NCBI RefSeq assembly: GCF_000439085.1
Contig: NZ_AUUA01000014.1
Coordinates: 44,639-108,638 of the forward strand
DNA: 64,000 nt
From: Leminorella grimontii ATCC 33999 = DSM 5078
Lineage (GTDB): Bacteria; Pseudomonadota; Gammaproteobacteria; Enterobacterales; Enterobacteriaceae
Reading direction: 5' to 3'
Positions within the stretch are counted from its first letter, which is position 1; every line of letters begins with the position of its first letter. The position numbers and the translations under genes were made by a program. The notes beneath the pieces were generated by a model that did not search any database, was not told the DNA's origin, and saw only the letters and a list, made by a program, of their open reading frames with translations. Below are positions 18,406 to 27,495 of the stretch, one piece after another.

Positions 18406-18921
18406 CTAGCGGCCGCAGGGCATATCTCCCATGCCCATCTGTCCTCCGCCCATTCCCATGTGGCCGCCGCCCATATGGCCGCCTCTCATGCCTTTATGCC
18501 CGCCGCCCATATGATTTCCCATCATCGGAATGCCGTCTTTGGCAAGCTGGGTATCAAGCGCTACGCGCTGTTGATAGATGTCGTCACGCAGCTGCATGAT
18601 TTCTTTACTGACGGCCTGAACCTTTTGATCATCAACCGGGTTGCTGGTCAGCAAAGCGCGATATTCATAGTTTTTAGAAACCAGTTTCTGACGCAGATCG
18701 GCCGTTTTCGTACGGAGGTCGTCATGCGCTTTTTGCACCTTAGCCTGCTGTTCCTGGGTCAGATTGGCCATGTAGCCGCGATGATATCCACCGTATCCCA
18801 TCTGTTGGCCGCTGGCGGCCGGAGCGGCGTTGATTGGCCCGCCGTTTTGGGCAATGGCGCTCACGCTGGCTAGCGCGGTTAAGGAGAGAACGGCAGCAAT
18901 AACGGTTTTCTTAAAAGTCAT
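18406..18921 (-). CDS. zraP: Zinc resistance-associated periplasmic protein ZraP
   Basis: Periplasmic zinc-binding chaperone-like protein that in E. coli dampens the ZraSR envelope-stress response. The ATG at 18921 (MTFKKTV) has AAGGA 8 bases upstream; the ATG two codons earlier sits directly on that site. A signal peptide ends near AIA/QNGG. The central helical region (LTQEQQAKVQKAHDDLRTKT) is typical of the Spy/CpxP/ZraP fold. The C-terminus is a long Gly/His/Met repeat (GGHMGMGG-like, ending MPCGR), longer than I recall for E. coli ZraP and well suited to binding Zn or Cu. It is divergent from zraSR and preceded by a sigma-54 promoter. Confidence 0.93.
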   Translation of the reverse strand: MTFKKTVIAAVLSLTALASVSAIAQNGGPINAAPAASGQQMGYGGYHRGYMANLTQEQQAKVQKAHDDLRTKTADLRQKLVSKNYEYRALLTSNPVDDQKVQAVSKEIMQLRDDIYQQRVALDTQLAKDGIPMMGNHMGGGHKGMRGGHMGGGHMGMGGGQMGMGDMPCGR

Positions 18922-18986
18922 AATCATCTTCCTTCTTTGGGTTACTCAATCAGATAATTGCCTTACGGCATGCTCAATGGGAATAT

Positions 18987-19002
18987 TGCAACCACCGTGC
19001 CA
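18987..19002 (-). promoter_or_regulatory. Sigma-54 promoter of zraP
   Basis: On the minus strand TGGCAC-GGTGG-TTGCA matches the -24/-12 consensus TGGCAC-N5-TTGCA exactly. It would start transcription about 55 bases before zraP, as expected for a gene activated by the NtrC-type regulator ZraR. Confidence 0.88.
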
Positions 19003-19012
19003 ACCTGATTAC

Positions 19013-19028
19013 TGGCATGAAAATTGAA
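19013..19028 (+). promoter_or_regulatory. Possible sigma-54 promoter of zraSR
   Basis: TGGCAT-N5-TTGAA matches the -24/-12 pattern with a mismatch at the conserved C of the -12 element. It points toward zraS and would give a leader of about 215 bases containing the palindrome array. A weak or alternative promoter cannot be excluded. Confidence 0.4.
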
Positions 19029-19164
19029 TGGTAAAGAGAGCGTTAAGAAGGAAAAAATGCTGTTTTATAAATAGGTTATGCCTGAAAGCCGCCAGTAATA
19101 ATGCCCCGTACCGGTAAGCATTAAGAAGGCGCTTTCTACAAGAGAGCAAAAAGGCGCGCAGAAA

Positions 19165-19232
19165 GCGAGTAATAATTACCCACAGCGGCTATAGTACGGG
19201 TAATTATTACTCGCCTCGGGTCATAACTACCC
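19165..19232. promoter_or_regulatory. Three operator-like palindromes (putative ZraR sites)
   Basis: GAGTAATAATTACCC (19167-19181), GGGTAATTATTACTC (19198-19212) and GGGTCATAACTACCC (19218-19232) share the form GRGTMAT-N-AYTACYC. The first two belong to a perfect 17-bp inverted repeat (19165-19181 and 19198-19214). Centres are 31 and 20 bp apart, close to three and two helical turns, as expected for cooperative binding of an NtrC-type activator. They lie 165-230 bases upstream of the zraP promoter. Confidence 0.7.
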
Positions 19233-19256
19233 ACCCCATAGGCAATGAGGTCCGCA

Positions 19257-21062
19257 ATGTTTAAAACCGTGAAAAAAAGCCCCGGCCCGCTGTTTACTCT
19301 GCCGTCCTGGCTGTTTATCGGCTTTATCATGGTGTTGCTCGGCATCATCGTGACTATGGCAATCCGGGATCTTAATCGTAATCGAGACAGCGAGATCCAG
19401 ACTCTGATGGAAAAAAGCGCCGTCCTTATCCGCGCCTTTGAATCCGGCACTCGAACCGGGATCGGAATGCGCTGGCGCAGAGAACAAAGGCAGGCGCTGC
19501 TGCAAGAGATGACCTATCAGCCGGGCGTTTTATACATCGCAGTAACCGACCCCTCTGGCCGAATACTGGCCCACAGCAACCCCGATATGATTGGCCGCAG
19601 CCTTTACTCTGAAAGCGAAATGAAAGCGCTGCAGCCGGGCTCCACCGAGCAGTGGCGGATGACCCGCGTTACTGACGAAAACAACGACGGGCAGAACGCC
19701 TTTGAGGTCTACCGCTATTTCAAACCCATGGCGCGCGCGGGCCATCGCGGACATATGGGAATGATGCATCGCCCGCCGCCGGAAGAGGCGACGCCGGAAG
19801 ATGACGCACAGGAGCCGCAGGTAGTCTTTGCCGCCTTTGACACCAGCGCGCTGGACGCCATGCAGGCAAAAGACCTTCGCAACACGGGAATCTCTTTAGC
19901 CATCCTCGCACTGTTGGCGCTGGCGGGCGTTCTCGCCATGTTCTGGGCCAGACGCTATCAGCTATCAAGCCGCGAACTTCAGGTTTCCCGCACGTTTTCC
20001 GGCGAAATCATCAGCCATCTGCCCATCGGCCTGATTATGACCGACGCCCAATCGCGAATCGGCGTCGTCAATCAGGCGGCGGAAAAAATACTGGCGGCCG
20101 ACTCGGCCAGCCTGTGCAATAGGGACATTGCCCAAGCCCTGCCCGCACAGTGGAAGCAGCTGGCGGAAGTCAGCCAGCGCCAGAGACCGGTCATTGAGCA
20201 GGAGTTGGATATCCGACTTAGCGACGGTCGGCTCATTCCCCTGAGCATTAGCGTCGCAGGAATAAAAAGCGACGACGGCGGCTTTCTGGGCAACGTTTTT
20301 CTCTTCCGCGATATGCGAGAAGTGCGTCAGCTACAGGAAGAGGTGCGCCGTAAAGAAAAGATGGCGGCGATAGGCAACCTGGCCGCCGGCGTCGCTCATG
20401 AAATCAGAAACCCGCTCTCGTCGATCAAGGGTTTCGCTAAATACTTCGAAGGCCGCTCGGCGCAGGGCAGCGAAGAGAGAGAGCTGGCTCAGGTCATGAC
20501 GAAAGAAGTCGACAGGCTTAACCGCGTCGTCACCGAGCTGCTTGAGCTGGTGCGCCCTTCCGATCTCAAGGAGCAGTTGGTCAATCTTAACGACGTTATC
20601 GACCACTCGCTGCTGCTTATCCGTCAGGATGTTCAAGCTCGAGGAATATCCCTACGCTTCACCCGCAACGACGCGCTTCCCGACGTCAATATCGACCCGG
20701 ACCGTTTCACGCAGGCGCTGCTGAACCTGTACCTGAACGCGATTCAGGCTATCGACCGCGAAGGCGTTCTGAGCGTCACTTTGGAAAACGCACAGGAAGG
20801 AGGCATCAACGTCATCGTTCAGGACAGCGGCAAGGGCATCGAACCGGAAGATCTCGCCAACATCTTTAACCCCTATTTCACCACCAAGGCTTCCGGCACA
20901 GGACTGGGGCTGACTATCGTGCAAAAAGTGATTGAAGAACATCAGGGGAAAATCAGCGTCACCAGCCGACTCCGGGAAGGTACGCAATTTACGATGAACA
21001 TTCCCGTCCGGCGCGAGACGGGCAGCCAAATTGAGGAGGCATCGGGTAATGATGAGCCATAA
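19257..21062 (+). CDS. zraS: Zinc-responsive sensor histidine kinase ZraS
   Basis: Membrane sensor kinase, 601 aa from the ATG at 19257 (GAGG 6 bases upstream); an in-frame ATG at 19245 lacks a site. Transmembrane helices lie near residues 16-38 and 212-232, with a periplasmic sensor domain between. A PAS-like region (about 245-350) is followed by HisKA with H381 (VAHEIRNPLSSIKGF) and an ATPase domain (DSGKGI, TGLGLTIV). The periplasmic domain carries a His/Met-rich loop (HRGHMGMMHRPPP, about 162-174) that could bind metal. It is longer than E. coli ZraS (~465 aa from memory). The stop overlaps the zraR start. Confidence 0.9.
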   Translation: MFKTVKKSPGPLFTLPSWLFIGFIMVLLGIIVTMAIRDLNRNRDSEIQTLMEKSAVLIRAFESGTRTGIGMRWRREQRQALLQEMTYQPGVLYIAVTDPSGRILAHSNPDMIGRSLYSESEMKALQPGSTEQWRMTRVTDENNDGQNAFEVYRYFKPMARAGHRGHMGMMHRPPPEEATPEDDAQEPQVVFAAFDTSALDAMQAKDLRNTGISLAILALLALAGVLAMFWARRYQLSSRELQVSRTFSGEIISHLPIGLIMTDAQSRIGVVNQAAEKILAADSASLCNRDIAQALPAQWKQLAEVSQRQRPVIEQELDIRLSDGRLIPLSISVAGIKSDDGGFLGNVFLFRDMREVRQLQEEVRRKEKMAAIGNLAAGVAHEIRNPLSSIKGFAKYFEGRSAQGSEERELAQVMTKEVDRLNRVVTELLELVRPSDLKEQLVNLNDVIDHSLLLIRQDVQARGISLRFTRNDALPDVNIDPDRFTQALLNLYLNAIQAIDREGVLSVTLENAQEGGINVIVQDSGKGIEPEDLANIFNPYFTTKASGTGLGLTIVQKVIEEHQGKISVTSRLREGTQFTMNIPVRRETGSQIEEASGNDEP

Positions 21063-22401
21063 ACCCCACGTTCTGGTCGTGGACGATGACATCAGCCACT
21101 GCACGATTATTCAGGCCCTGATGAAGGGCTGGGGCTTTGATGTCACCCTGGCGCACAACGGCCTTGAGGCGATAGAACGCGTCAAGCAAACGCCTTTCGA
21201 TCTGGTGCTCAGCGACGTACGCATGTCCGAAATGGACGGCATCGCAGCGCTGAAAGCGATAAAAGCCTACAACCCCGCTATTCCTATTCTTATCATGACG
21301 GCCTACTCCAACGTCGAATCCGCCGTTGAAGCCATCAAATCCGGCGCTTACGATTACCTAACCAAGCCGCTGGACTTCGACATGCTGCGCCTGACCATTG
21401 AGCGGGTATTGGAACACGCCCGTCTGAAGACGGAAAATCAGGATCTCAAACAGCGCCTGACGCTCGATAGAGAAAACATGATAGGCCGCAGCCCGCAAAT
21501 GCGCCGACTGATGGACATGATCGCCACGATCGCGCCATCGGAAGCCACGGTGCTCATCTGCGGCGAATCCGGCACCGGTAAAGAGCTGATTGCCCGTTCC
21601 GTTCACGCCAACAGCGCGCGTAAAGACCGGCCGCTGGTTACCGTAAACTGTGCGGCATTAAGCGAATCGCTTTTGGAGTCCGAGCTGTTTGGCCACGAAA
21701 AAGGCGCTTTTACCGGAGCAGACAAGCGGCGTGAAGGCCGATTCATGGAAGCGGACAAGGGGACGCTGTTTCTGGACGAAATTGGCGAAATGTCGCTCCT
21801 GATGCAGGCCAAGCTGCTGCGCGCTATTCAGGAGCGAGAGATTCAGCGCGTCGGCAGCAACCAGACGCTAAACGTCGACGTTCGCTTGATCGCCGCCACC
21901 AACCGCGATCTCAAGGCAGAAGTGGACGCGGGCCGCTTTCGTCAGGATCTGTACTACCGACTCAACGTCGTTACGATAGACAGCCCTCCGCTTCGCGAAC
22001 GCACGGAGGATATTCCCGTATTGGCGATGTACTTTATGGAAAAATTCGCCGCCAGAAACCGTAAAACGGTCAAAGGCTTTACGCCGCAGGCGATGGACAT
22101 GCTGCTGAAGTACTCCTGGCCCGGCAACGTGCGGGAGCTTGAAAACGCCGTCGAGCGGGCGGTCATTTTACTCAGCGGCGACTACATCAGCGAAAGGGAG
22201 CTTCCTCTCTCAATCAATCAGTTTCTGGAAACGGCGCAGAATGGCCTCGAAAGAGATCCCAATGCGCCTATCCAGCCGCTGGAACTGGTAGAAAAAGAGG
22301 CCATTCTGACGGCGCTGGAAAAAACCGGCGGCAATAAAACCGAAGCGGCCCGGCAGCTCGGCATTACGCGAAAAACGCTGCTGGCCAAGCTGCAAAAATA
22401 G
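21049..22401 (+). CDS. zraR: Sigma-54-dependent response regulator ZraR
   Basis: NtrC-family activator, 450 aa. The receiver domain has phospho-acceptor D56 (LVLSDVRMSEMDG). The AAA+ domain has Walker A GESGTGKE, the sigma-54 contact loop GAFTGA, and LFLDEIGEM. A Fis-type HTH ends the protein (NKTEAARQLGITRKTLLAKL). The start is the first of two adjacent ATGs with GAGGAGG about 10 bases upstream; it overlaps zraS by 14 bases, so the pair is one operon. It should activate zraP and zraSR from the palindromes between them. Confidence 0.93.
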   Translation: MMSHKPHVLVVDDDISHCTIIQALMKGWGFDVTLAHNGLEAIERVKQTPFDLVLSDVRMSEMDGIAALKAIKAYNPAIPILIMTAYSNVESAVEAIKSGAYDYLTKPLDFDMLRLTIERVLEHARLKTENQDLKQRLTLDRENMIGRSPQMRRLMDMIATIAPSEATVLICGESGTGKELIARSVHANSARKDRPLVTVNCAALSESLLESELFGHEKGAFTGADKRREGRFMEADKGTLFLDEIGEMSLLMQAKLLRAIQEREIQRVGSNQTLNVDVRLIAATNRDLKAEVDAGRFRQDLYYRLNVVTIDSPPLRERTEDIPVLAMYFMEKFAARNRKTVKGFTPQAMDMLLKYSWPGNVRELENAVERAVILLSGDYISERELPLSINQFLETAQNGLERDPNAPIQPLELVEKEAILTALEKTGGNKTEAARQLGITRKTLLAKLQK

Positions 22402-22411
22402 CCTCTCCTGC

Positions 22412-22431
22412 GGCCGCTGCGCCTGGCGGCC
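22412..22431 (+). terminator. Possible terminator hairpin after zraR
   Basis: GGCCGC (22412-22417) pairs with GCGGCC (22426-22431). Only a loose T-rich stretch follows (GACGCTTTCACTTTT), so confidence is low. Confidence 0.35.
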
Positions 22432-22548
22432 GACGCTTTCACTTTTAATAGAAAAAGTCTCAGGTTTTTATTGTGTTATGTTTGCGTAAATCCAAACGCG
22501 CCGGTATATATAGTGGACGGCCTTCGACTCATTCTATGGAAATACCAG

Positions 22549-22914
22549 ATGCCCAACATACACGTGACTTACACCCCAAACCTGCCCGCCAAAGAGAAGC
22601 TGGACGATTTTGCGCTGCAAATACACAGCGCGCTGGCGCCGGTTATTGCGTCCGATGCGAGCAACTTCAAAACCTACCTTATCCCCATTGCCCACGCCGT
22701 TATCGGACTGGGCAATAAAGAAAAGGCCGTCATGCACGTGGATTTTCGCATGTTCGCCGGGCGCAGCGCGGCGGTGAAGCAGGAAGTGGCCAAGATAATT
22801 TTGACCAAGGCCAAAGCGCTTTTTGGCGCAGCCGGCGGTATCGAGACGGAAATTACCGTTGAAGTCGGCAACCTGGATAACGACAACTATCATAAGGTTA
22901 TCGTTAACCAATAA
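22549..22914 (+). CDS. 5-carboxymethyl-2-hydroxymuconate isomerase (CHMI/tautomerase) family protein
   Basis: Small cytoplasmic protein, 121 aa, of the tautomerase superfamily like E. coli-type HpaF. The ATG at 22549 is chosen because it places Pro directly after Met (MPNIHVTYTP); Pro-1 is the catalytic base in this superfamily. HVDFRMFAGRS matches the family segment near Arg-71 of HpaF. No hpa genes are nearby, so this is probably a paralogue with an unknown substrate, not part of aromatic degradation. The ribosome-binding site is weak. Confidence 0.8.
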   Translation: MPNIHVTYTPNLPAKEKLDDFALQIHSALAPVIASDASNFKTYLIPIAHAVIGLGNKEKAVMHVDFRMFAGRSAAVKQEVAKIILTKAKALFGAAGGIETEITVEVGNLDNDNYHKVIVNQ

Positions 22915-22923
22915 GCCGACGGG

Positions 22924-23952
22924 TTACTCTTTCTTACTCTCCCTCTCGGGGAAAATCAGGCTGGCGAGGATCCCCAGCGCGAGCGCGGCCAGCACGACCA
23001 AAAGGCTGGCCGAAGCGCTGATGTTATAGCCGTGATGCCACAGGTGGTTGCTGGCGTTTAGCGCCAGCTTTACGCCGACGAAAAACAGCAGGAAGATGAC
23101 CGCCTTTTCCAGATGCACCAAGTGGTTGCGCAGCGCCTCAAGCACAAAGTAAAGCGTTCTTAGCCCCAGCACGGCAAACATCATGGCGGAATAGACGATC
23201 AGCGGTTCCCGACTGACCGCGATCACCGCGGGAACGCTGTCAAAGGCGAACATCACGTCGGACAGCTCGACAACCGCGACGCACAGCAGCAGCGGCGTCG
23301 CGTAGCGTACGTTTTTCTTCACCGAAAACTGAAAGCCTCGATTCTCCGGGCGGGCTAAATCCTCTTCGATCTCTTTCGCACTGACCAAAAAGCGATGGCC
23401 AACAAGTTTGGGATAAACGGGAAAGAACAAGCGAACCAAGCGGTTAGCCGGGTGATTTGAGTAGTCTTCAATCTCGTCGCCGTCGTGCTTGGCGCGAAGC
23501 ATCATCACCGCGGTGCCAAAAACCACCAGCGCGAAAACCATCTCAACCCAAGGGCCCAGCGCCAACAGCCCGGTACCGACGGCAACAAAAATACCGCGAA
23601 AAACGATGGCGCCAATAATGCCCCAATACAGCACCCGATGGCGGAAACCTTCCGGGATCTTAAACCAGGCGAAGATCGCCATAATCACAAACAGGTTGTC
23701 TACCGACAGCACCTCTTCCAGCGCATAGCCGGTCAGATAGAGGCTGGCGACTTCAGCCCCGTGTCGGAAATACAAAAACGCGCCAAAGCCCAGGCCGATT
23801 GAAAGCCAAAATACACACCACGCCGCCGCATTTTTCAGACTAATCGGCTTATCCTTTCGGTGCGCGATAAGATCGATAGCAAGGGCGGAAACGGCAAGCA
23901 CGACAAATACCGTCACCGTCAACGTCGGGAAACCAAGGCCGGACTGTTCCAT
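22924..23952 (-). CDS. TerC/Alx-family metal exporter
   Basis: Integral membrane protein, 342 aa, with about nine hydrophobic segments and the TerC hallmarks EEVLSVDNLFVI and VELSDVMFAFDSVPAVIAV, whose acidic residues are thought to bind metal. Members such as Alx export manganese; others accompany tellurite resistance. It resembles TerC/Alx family proteins generally rather than E. coli Alx closely. A clear extended -10 promoter lies ~55 bases upstream. There is not enough room for a manganese riboswitch of the yybP-ykoY type. Confidence 0.85.
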   Translation of the reverse strand: MEQSGLGFPTLTVTVFVVLAVSALAIDLIAHRKDKPISLKNAAAWCVFWLSIGLGFGAFLYFRHGAEVASLYLTGYALEEVLSVDNLFVIMAIFAWFKIPEGFRHRVLYWGIIGAIVFRGIFVAVGTGLLALGPWVEMVFALVVFGTAVMMLRAKHDGDEIEDYSNHPANRLVRLFFPVYPKLVGHRFLVSAKEIEEDLARPENRGFQFSVKKNVRYATPLLLCVAVVELSDVMFAFDSVPAVIAVSREPLIVYSAMMFAVLGLRTLYFVLEALRNHLVHLEKAVIFLLFFVGVKLALNASNHLWHHGYNISASASLLVVLAALALGILASLIFPERESKKE

Positions 23953-24006
23953 AAAAGATAAAACCTTCAGTGAGCGAAAGCGGATGGGATTTTAATTAAG
24001 GGGGAG

Positions 24007-24015
24007 ATTATACCA
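24007..24015 (-). promoter_or_regulatory. Extended -10 promoter of the TerC-family gene
   Basis: On the minus strand TGGTATAAT is a perfect extended -10 element (TGnTATAAT), giving a leader of about 50 bases. Confidence 0.6.
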
Positions 24016-24131
24016 CTCCCATGAAAAGAAAGGGGCGGTAGGCGATAAAAAGCGAGCCTGGTGAGAATGCGGGAGACAAGGCGGAGGCTGAAAAGCCCCC
24101 GCTGCACGGGTTCGGGTTAGACGAAGGCGGC

Positions 24132-24728
24132 TTAATAATTTACCCAGCGCCGCCTAATCGGCACCATAAAAGCCGCACGATAAATTCGCTCAATCGCCCG
24201 CAATGCCCCGTCGCCCCAGCGTACGCAGGCGGTACGGGCCAACAGGTTAGCAAACACCGCAACCGCTAACGCTCCCGCCATGTCCAGCGGCCAGTGAACG
24301 CCGAGATAGATGCGCGACCAAGCGATCGCCGCCGCCCAGGCCATAAACGCAGCCCCCTGCCGATAGCGCCCGCAGAATAAAAAGGCTAAAGCAAAGGTAA
24401 AGGCCGCGGTGCCGTGGTTGCTGGGGAAAGAGGGAGACGACGAATGGGCAAGCAGCTGATAGCCCAAACCGTCAACAAAGGGCCGGGCATGGGGGAAAAG
24501 CGCCGCTATAAGCTTCGCCGCCAGCATCCCCAGCGCCAACGCAATGACGGCCCTTAAGGCGAATGGCCGCTGGCCGCGCCACAGCCAGTCTACGACAATC
24601 CATATGGGAACAATCATCATGGCCCATTGGGCAAAAAAATAGGCGATGGCGGTTAGCCACTCGGGAGAGTTTGGCGTGCCGTTGATAGCCAAAAATCCGA
24701 CCTGATTAATGTGTTCAGTAAACGTCAT
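24132..24728 (-). CDS. ybjG: Undecaprenyl-diphosphatase YbjG (PAP2 family)
   Basis: Membrane phosphatase that recycles the undecaprenyl carrier lipid for cell-wall synthesis. The PAP2 signature is complete: KLIAALFPHARP, PSNHG and SRIYLGVHWPLD. The sequence follows E. coli YbjG closely, including the ending PIRRRWVNY (PIRKGWVRD in E. coli, from memory). The ATG at 24728 (MTFTEHINQ) has GAGG 6 bases upstream and is preferred to the ATG at 24752. Length 198 aa is normal for the family. Confidence 0.9.
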   Translation of the reverse strand: MTFTEHINQVGFLAINGTPNSPEWLTAIAYFFAQWAMMIVPIWIVVDWLWRGQRPFALRAVIALALGMLAAKLIAALFPHARPFVDGLGYQLLAHSSSPSFPSNHGTAAFTFALAFLFCGRYRQGAAFMAWAAAIAWSRIYLGVHWPLDMAGALAVAVFANLLARTACVRWGDGALRAIERIYRAAFMVPIRRRWVNY

Positions 24729-24917
24729 CCGTCGCCTCGCGCGGTTTTTCAAAGCTTAAACGGGCGTTTCTCATGCAAAATGCCCCCATTCACCGCAAGC
24801 GTAGAGCGTAAATATGAAAGAAATCTTAAGAACCGATTGCGCACAATTTCCAACCGATTTCCTCGTCAGGCGCTATGATGATGTAACGAATAAAAAAGCC
24901 CTATGTAAGGAGGAGTA

Positions 24918-25850
24918 ATGCGTATACTCGTTGTAGGCGCAGGCGCCGTCGGTGGTTACTTTGGCGGGCGGCTTTTACAGGCGTCCCAGGACGTCACCTT
25001 TCTCGTTCGCCCCACCCGCGCGCAGCTGTTAAAAAAGAACGGCCTGGTGCTTCGCAACCCGCAGGAACCGGTCATCACCTTTTCCAATCCTCCAATCGTA
25101 TTGGAACAGGACCTCACCCCCACGTTCGATCTGATTTTGCTAAGCTGTAAGGCCTACGATCTCGACGGCGCAATGAACTCATTCGCCCCGGCGGTAGGAA
25201 AAGAAACGGCGATTCTGCCGCTGCTTAACGGCATGCGGCACGTTCAAACCCTCAGCGACCGGTTTGGCAAAGAGAAGATACTCGGCGGCCTGTGCAACGT
25301 CGTGGCAACGCTTGATGAAAGCGGCGCCGTTCATCGCATGACGCCCGTTCATAACATCACCTTCGGCGAGCTGGACGGAACGTCGTCCAAACGCACGCAG
25401 GCCATTACTGAAGCGTTTAGCCGGGCTGAGTTCAACTCACAGCAAAGCGACAACATTTTGCTTTCCATGTGGGAAAAGTGGCTGTTTCTCTCCTCCCTTG
25501 CCGCCAGTACCTGCCTGATGCGGGCGCCGATAGGCGAGATTGTCGCAGCGCCGGGGGGAAAGGCGTTCATTTTGGCCCTGATAGACGAAATCAAAAGCAT
25601 CGCCCAGGCCTGCGGCTATTCGCCAAGCGCCGAGCGCGCGCATCAAATGCTGACAGAGCCGGGTTCTTCGTTGACTGCGTCCATGTATCGCGATTTACAG
25701 CAGGGATACCGAATCGAGGCCGATCAGATAGTTGGCGATCTTTTACTGCGGGCGAAACGGGCGGGCTTCGCCGACGATGCGCTGGTACGACTGCGGACGG
25801 CCTACGTTCATATGAAGGCCTATGAGAGCCAGCGTAAAGAGCAAGCCTAA
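24918..25850 (+). CDS. Ketopantoate reductase (ApbA/PanE) family oxidoreductase
   Basis: NADPH-dependent 2-dehydropantoate 2-reductase family, 310 aa. The N-terminal Rossmann motif is VVGAGAVGGYFGGRL; the C-terminal catalytic helical domain contains EKWLFLSSLAAST. The conserved Lys region LLSCKAYDLDGAM is present. AAGGAGGAG lies just before the ATG. E. coli PanE differs enough that this may be a paralogue acting on another 2-ketoacid. It is convergent with ulaF. Confidence 0.88.
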   Translation: MRILVVGAGAVGGYFGGRLLQASQDVTFLVRPTRAQLLKKNGLVLRNPQEPVITFSNPPIVLEQDLTPTFDLILLSCKAYDLDGAMNSFAPAVGKETAILPLLNGMRHVQTLSDRFGKEKILGGLCNVVATLDESGAVHRMTPVHNITFGELDGTSSKRTQAITEAFSRAEFNSQQSDNILLSMWEKWLFLSSLAASTCLMRAPIGEIVAAPGGKAFILALIDEIKSIAQACGYSPSAERAHQMLTEPGSSLTASMYRDLQQGYRIEADQIVGDLLLRAKRAGFADDALVRLRTAYVHMKAYESQRKEQA

Positions 25851-25885
25851 AAAAAACGGCGCGCCCCGTCGACACAGGGCGCACC
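25849..25885 (-). terminator. Terminator of the ula operon
   Basis: On the minus strand GGTGCGCCC (25885-25877) pairs with GGGCGCGCC (25866-25858), one G-T pair, followed by eight T. It lies just beyond ulaF. Confidence 0.8.
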
Positions 25886-25926
25886 AATCAACAACCAAAA
25901 AACCACCTCAACAACAACGGTATCGG

Positions 25927-26628
25927 TCAGCGCTGCTTATCAGTCTGGCCGTAATATGCGCCGGGCCCGTGCTTGCGATTAAAGTGTTTATCCATCAGAT
26001 AACCATCAATCGGGCGCAGGCGCGGATTGATTGAGCAGGCCACCCAGTCCATGTGGGCCACTTCCTCCATCACCACTGCGTTATGCACCGCGTCGTGCGC
26101 ATCCTTTCCCCAGGCGAACGGGCCGTGCTGATACACCACGACGCCCGGCGTATGCAGCGGGTTGACTTCCCCCAACGTCTCGATAATCACGCGCCCGGTG
26201 TTCAGCTCATAGTCACTCTCAACCTCCGAACGGGTCAGCGCCCGCGTGCAGGGAATATCGCCATAAAAGTAGTCCGCATGCGTGGTGCCAAGCGCAGGGA
26301 TCGGCAACCCGGCCTGCGCCCAGGCGGTCGCGTAGGTTGAATGGGTATGTACGATGCCGCCTATCTGAGGGTAGCGCCGGTAAAGCGCCAGGTGCGTCGC
26401 CGTATCCGACGACGGGCGAAAGTTTCCCTCAATCACGCGGCCCTCCATATCGACCACGACCATGTCCTCCACCCGCATCGTTTCGTACGCCACGCCGCTC
26501 GGCTTAATCACGACGGCGTTCCGCTCGCTGTCGATAGCGCTGACGTTTCCCCAGGTGAAGGTCACCAGCCCGTGGCGAGGCAGGTCCATATTGGCTTCAA
26601 AGACCTGCTGTTTTAACGCTGTGATCAT
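25927..26628 (-). CDS. ulaF: L-ribulose-5-phosphate 4-epimerase UlaF
   Basis: Class II aldolase/AraD family, 233 aa: converts L-ribulose 5-phosphate to D-xylulose 5-phosphate, the last step of ascorbate use. Visible motifs are [19 protein letters not shown] (zinc His pair) and THADYFYG. The ATG at 26628 (MITALKQQ) has GGAGG 8 bases upstream and overlaps the ulaE stop (ATGA), so the longer frame is rejected. It is the last gene of ulaABCDEF. Confidence 0.95.
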   Translation of the reverse strand: MITALKQQVFEANMDLPRHGLVTFTWGNVSAIDSERNAVVIKPSGVAYETMRVEDMVVVDMEGRVIEGNFRPSSDTATHLALYRRYPQIGGIVHTHSTYATAWAQAGLPIPALGTTHADYFYGDIPCTRALTRSEVESDYELNTGRVIIETLGEVNPLHTPGVVVYQHGPFAWGKDAHDAVHNAVVMEEVAHMDWVACSINPRLRPIDGYLMDKHFNRKHGPGAYYGQTDKQR

Positions 26629-27485
26629 AAAACCGCCTCCATGGGCAGGCCGGCGTTGGCCATCCTTCGCTTCACCCAGTCCCGCGCGTCCTTTACTTCC
26701 TTGATGGGATCGTCGGCGCTTTCGCTCCACATCTCAATCAGATAGGGCCCGCAGTAGCCGCAGTCCTTGAGCGTGGTGAAACAGCGTTCAAAGTCCACGA
26801 CGCCTGTGCCAAACGAGACGTTTTTAAACACGCCGGGGCGGGTATCCTTGATGTGGACCGCGACAATGTGACCGCTGCCCGCCTTAAGTTCCATCTGCAC
26901 GTCGTTATCCCAGGCCGACAGATTGCCAATGTCGGGATAAAGCTGAAACCAGGGGTTATTCAGATAGCTGGCGTATCCCAACGCTTTGCTGATGGAATTC
27001 ATCAGCGGATAGTCCATGATTTCCATCGCCAGCGTCACCTGTGCGCGGCTGGCCATCTCCACCGCCTGCTTCAGGCCGTCCCGAAAGCGGGCTCGGGTTT
27101 CGTCATTGGCCTGCTGATAATAAACGTCGTACCCTGCGAGTTGGATGACCCGAATGCCGACGTCCTGCGCAAGCTGAATAGCCATGCGCATGATCTCCAG
27201 ACCGCGATTTCGCACCTCATCGTCTTCCGAGCCCAGCGGAAAACGGCGATGGGCGCTAAGGCACATGGAAGGCACCCGAACGCCCGTGGCGGCAACGGCG
27301 TTAACCAAAGCCAGGCGCTGCTCTTTGTTCCAGTCAAGCCGCGCCAGTCGGGCATCGCTTTCATCCACCGACATCTCAACAAAGTCGAAGTCCAACTCGG
27401 CCGCCAGGTTCAGGCGCTCAAACCAGTCTTCTCCCGGCGGCAGCGCCTTTTCATAAATGCCGAGCGGTACGGCTTTACGAAGCAT
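26625..27485 (-). CDS. ulaE: L-ribulose-5-phosphate 3-epimerase UlaE
   Basis: TIM-barrel epimerase, 286 aa, that converts L-xylulose 5-phosphate to L-ribulose 5-phosphate. The start [16 protein letters not shown] at 27485 follows AAGGAGA. Family segments [24 protein letters not shown] and HIKDTRPG carry the metal-binding Glu, Asp and His residues. It is coupled to ulaF by a 4-base overlap. Confidence 0.95.
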   Translation of the reverse strand: MLRKAVPLGIYEKALPPGEDWFERLNLAAELDFDFVEMSVDESDARLARLDWNKEQRLALVNAVAATGVRVPSMCLSAHRRFPLGSEDDEVRNRGLEIMRMAIQLAQDVGIRVIQLAGYDVYYQQANDETRARFRDGLKQAVEMASRAQVTLAMEIMDYPLMNSISKALGYASYLNNPWFQLYPDIGNLSAWDNDVQMELKAGSGHIVAVHIKDTRPGVFKNVSFGTGVVDFERCFTTLKDCGYCGPYLIEMWSESADDPIKEVKDARDWVKRRMANAGLPMEAVL

Positions 27486-27495
27486 AGGCTTCTCC

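Noticed and set aside
23953..24006. Manganese (yybP-ykoY) riboswitch before the TerC-family gene
   Set aside because: A clear extended -10 promoter lies only ~55 bases upstream of the gene, leaving no room for the ~100-base motif, and its conserved bases are not seen.
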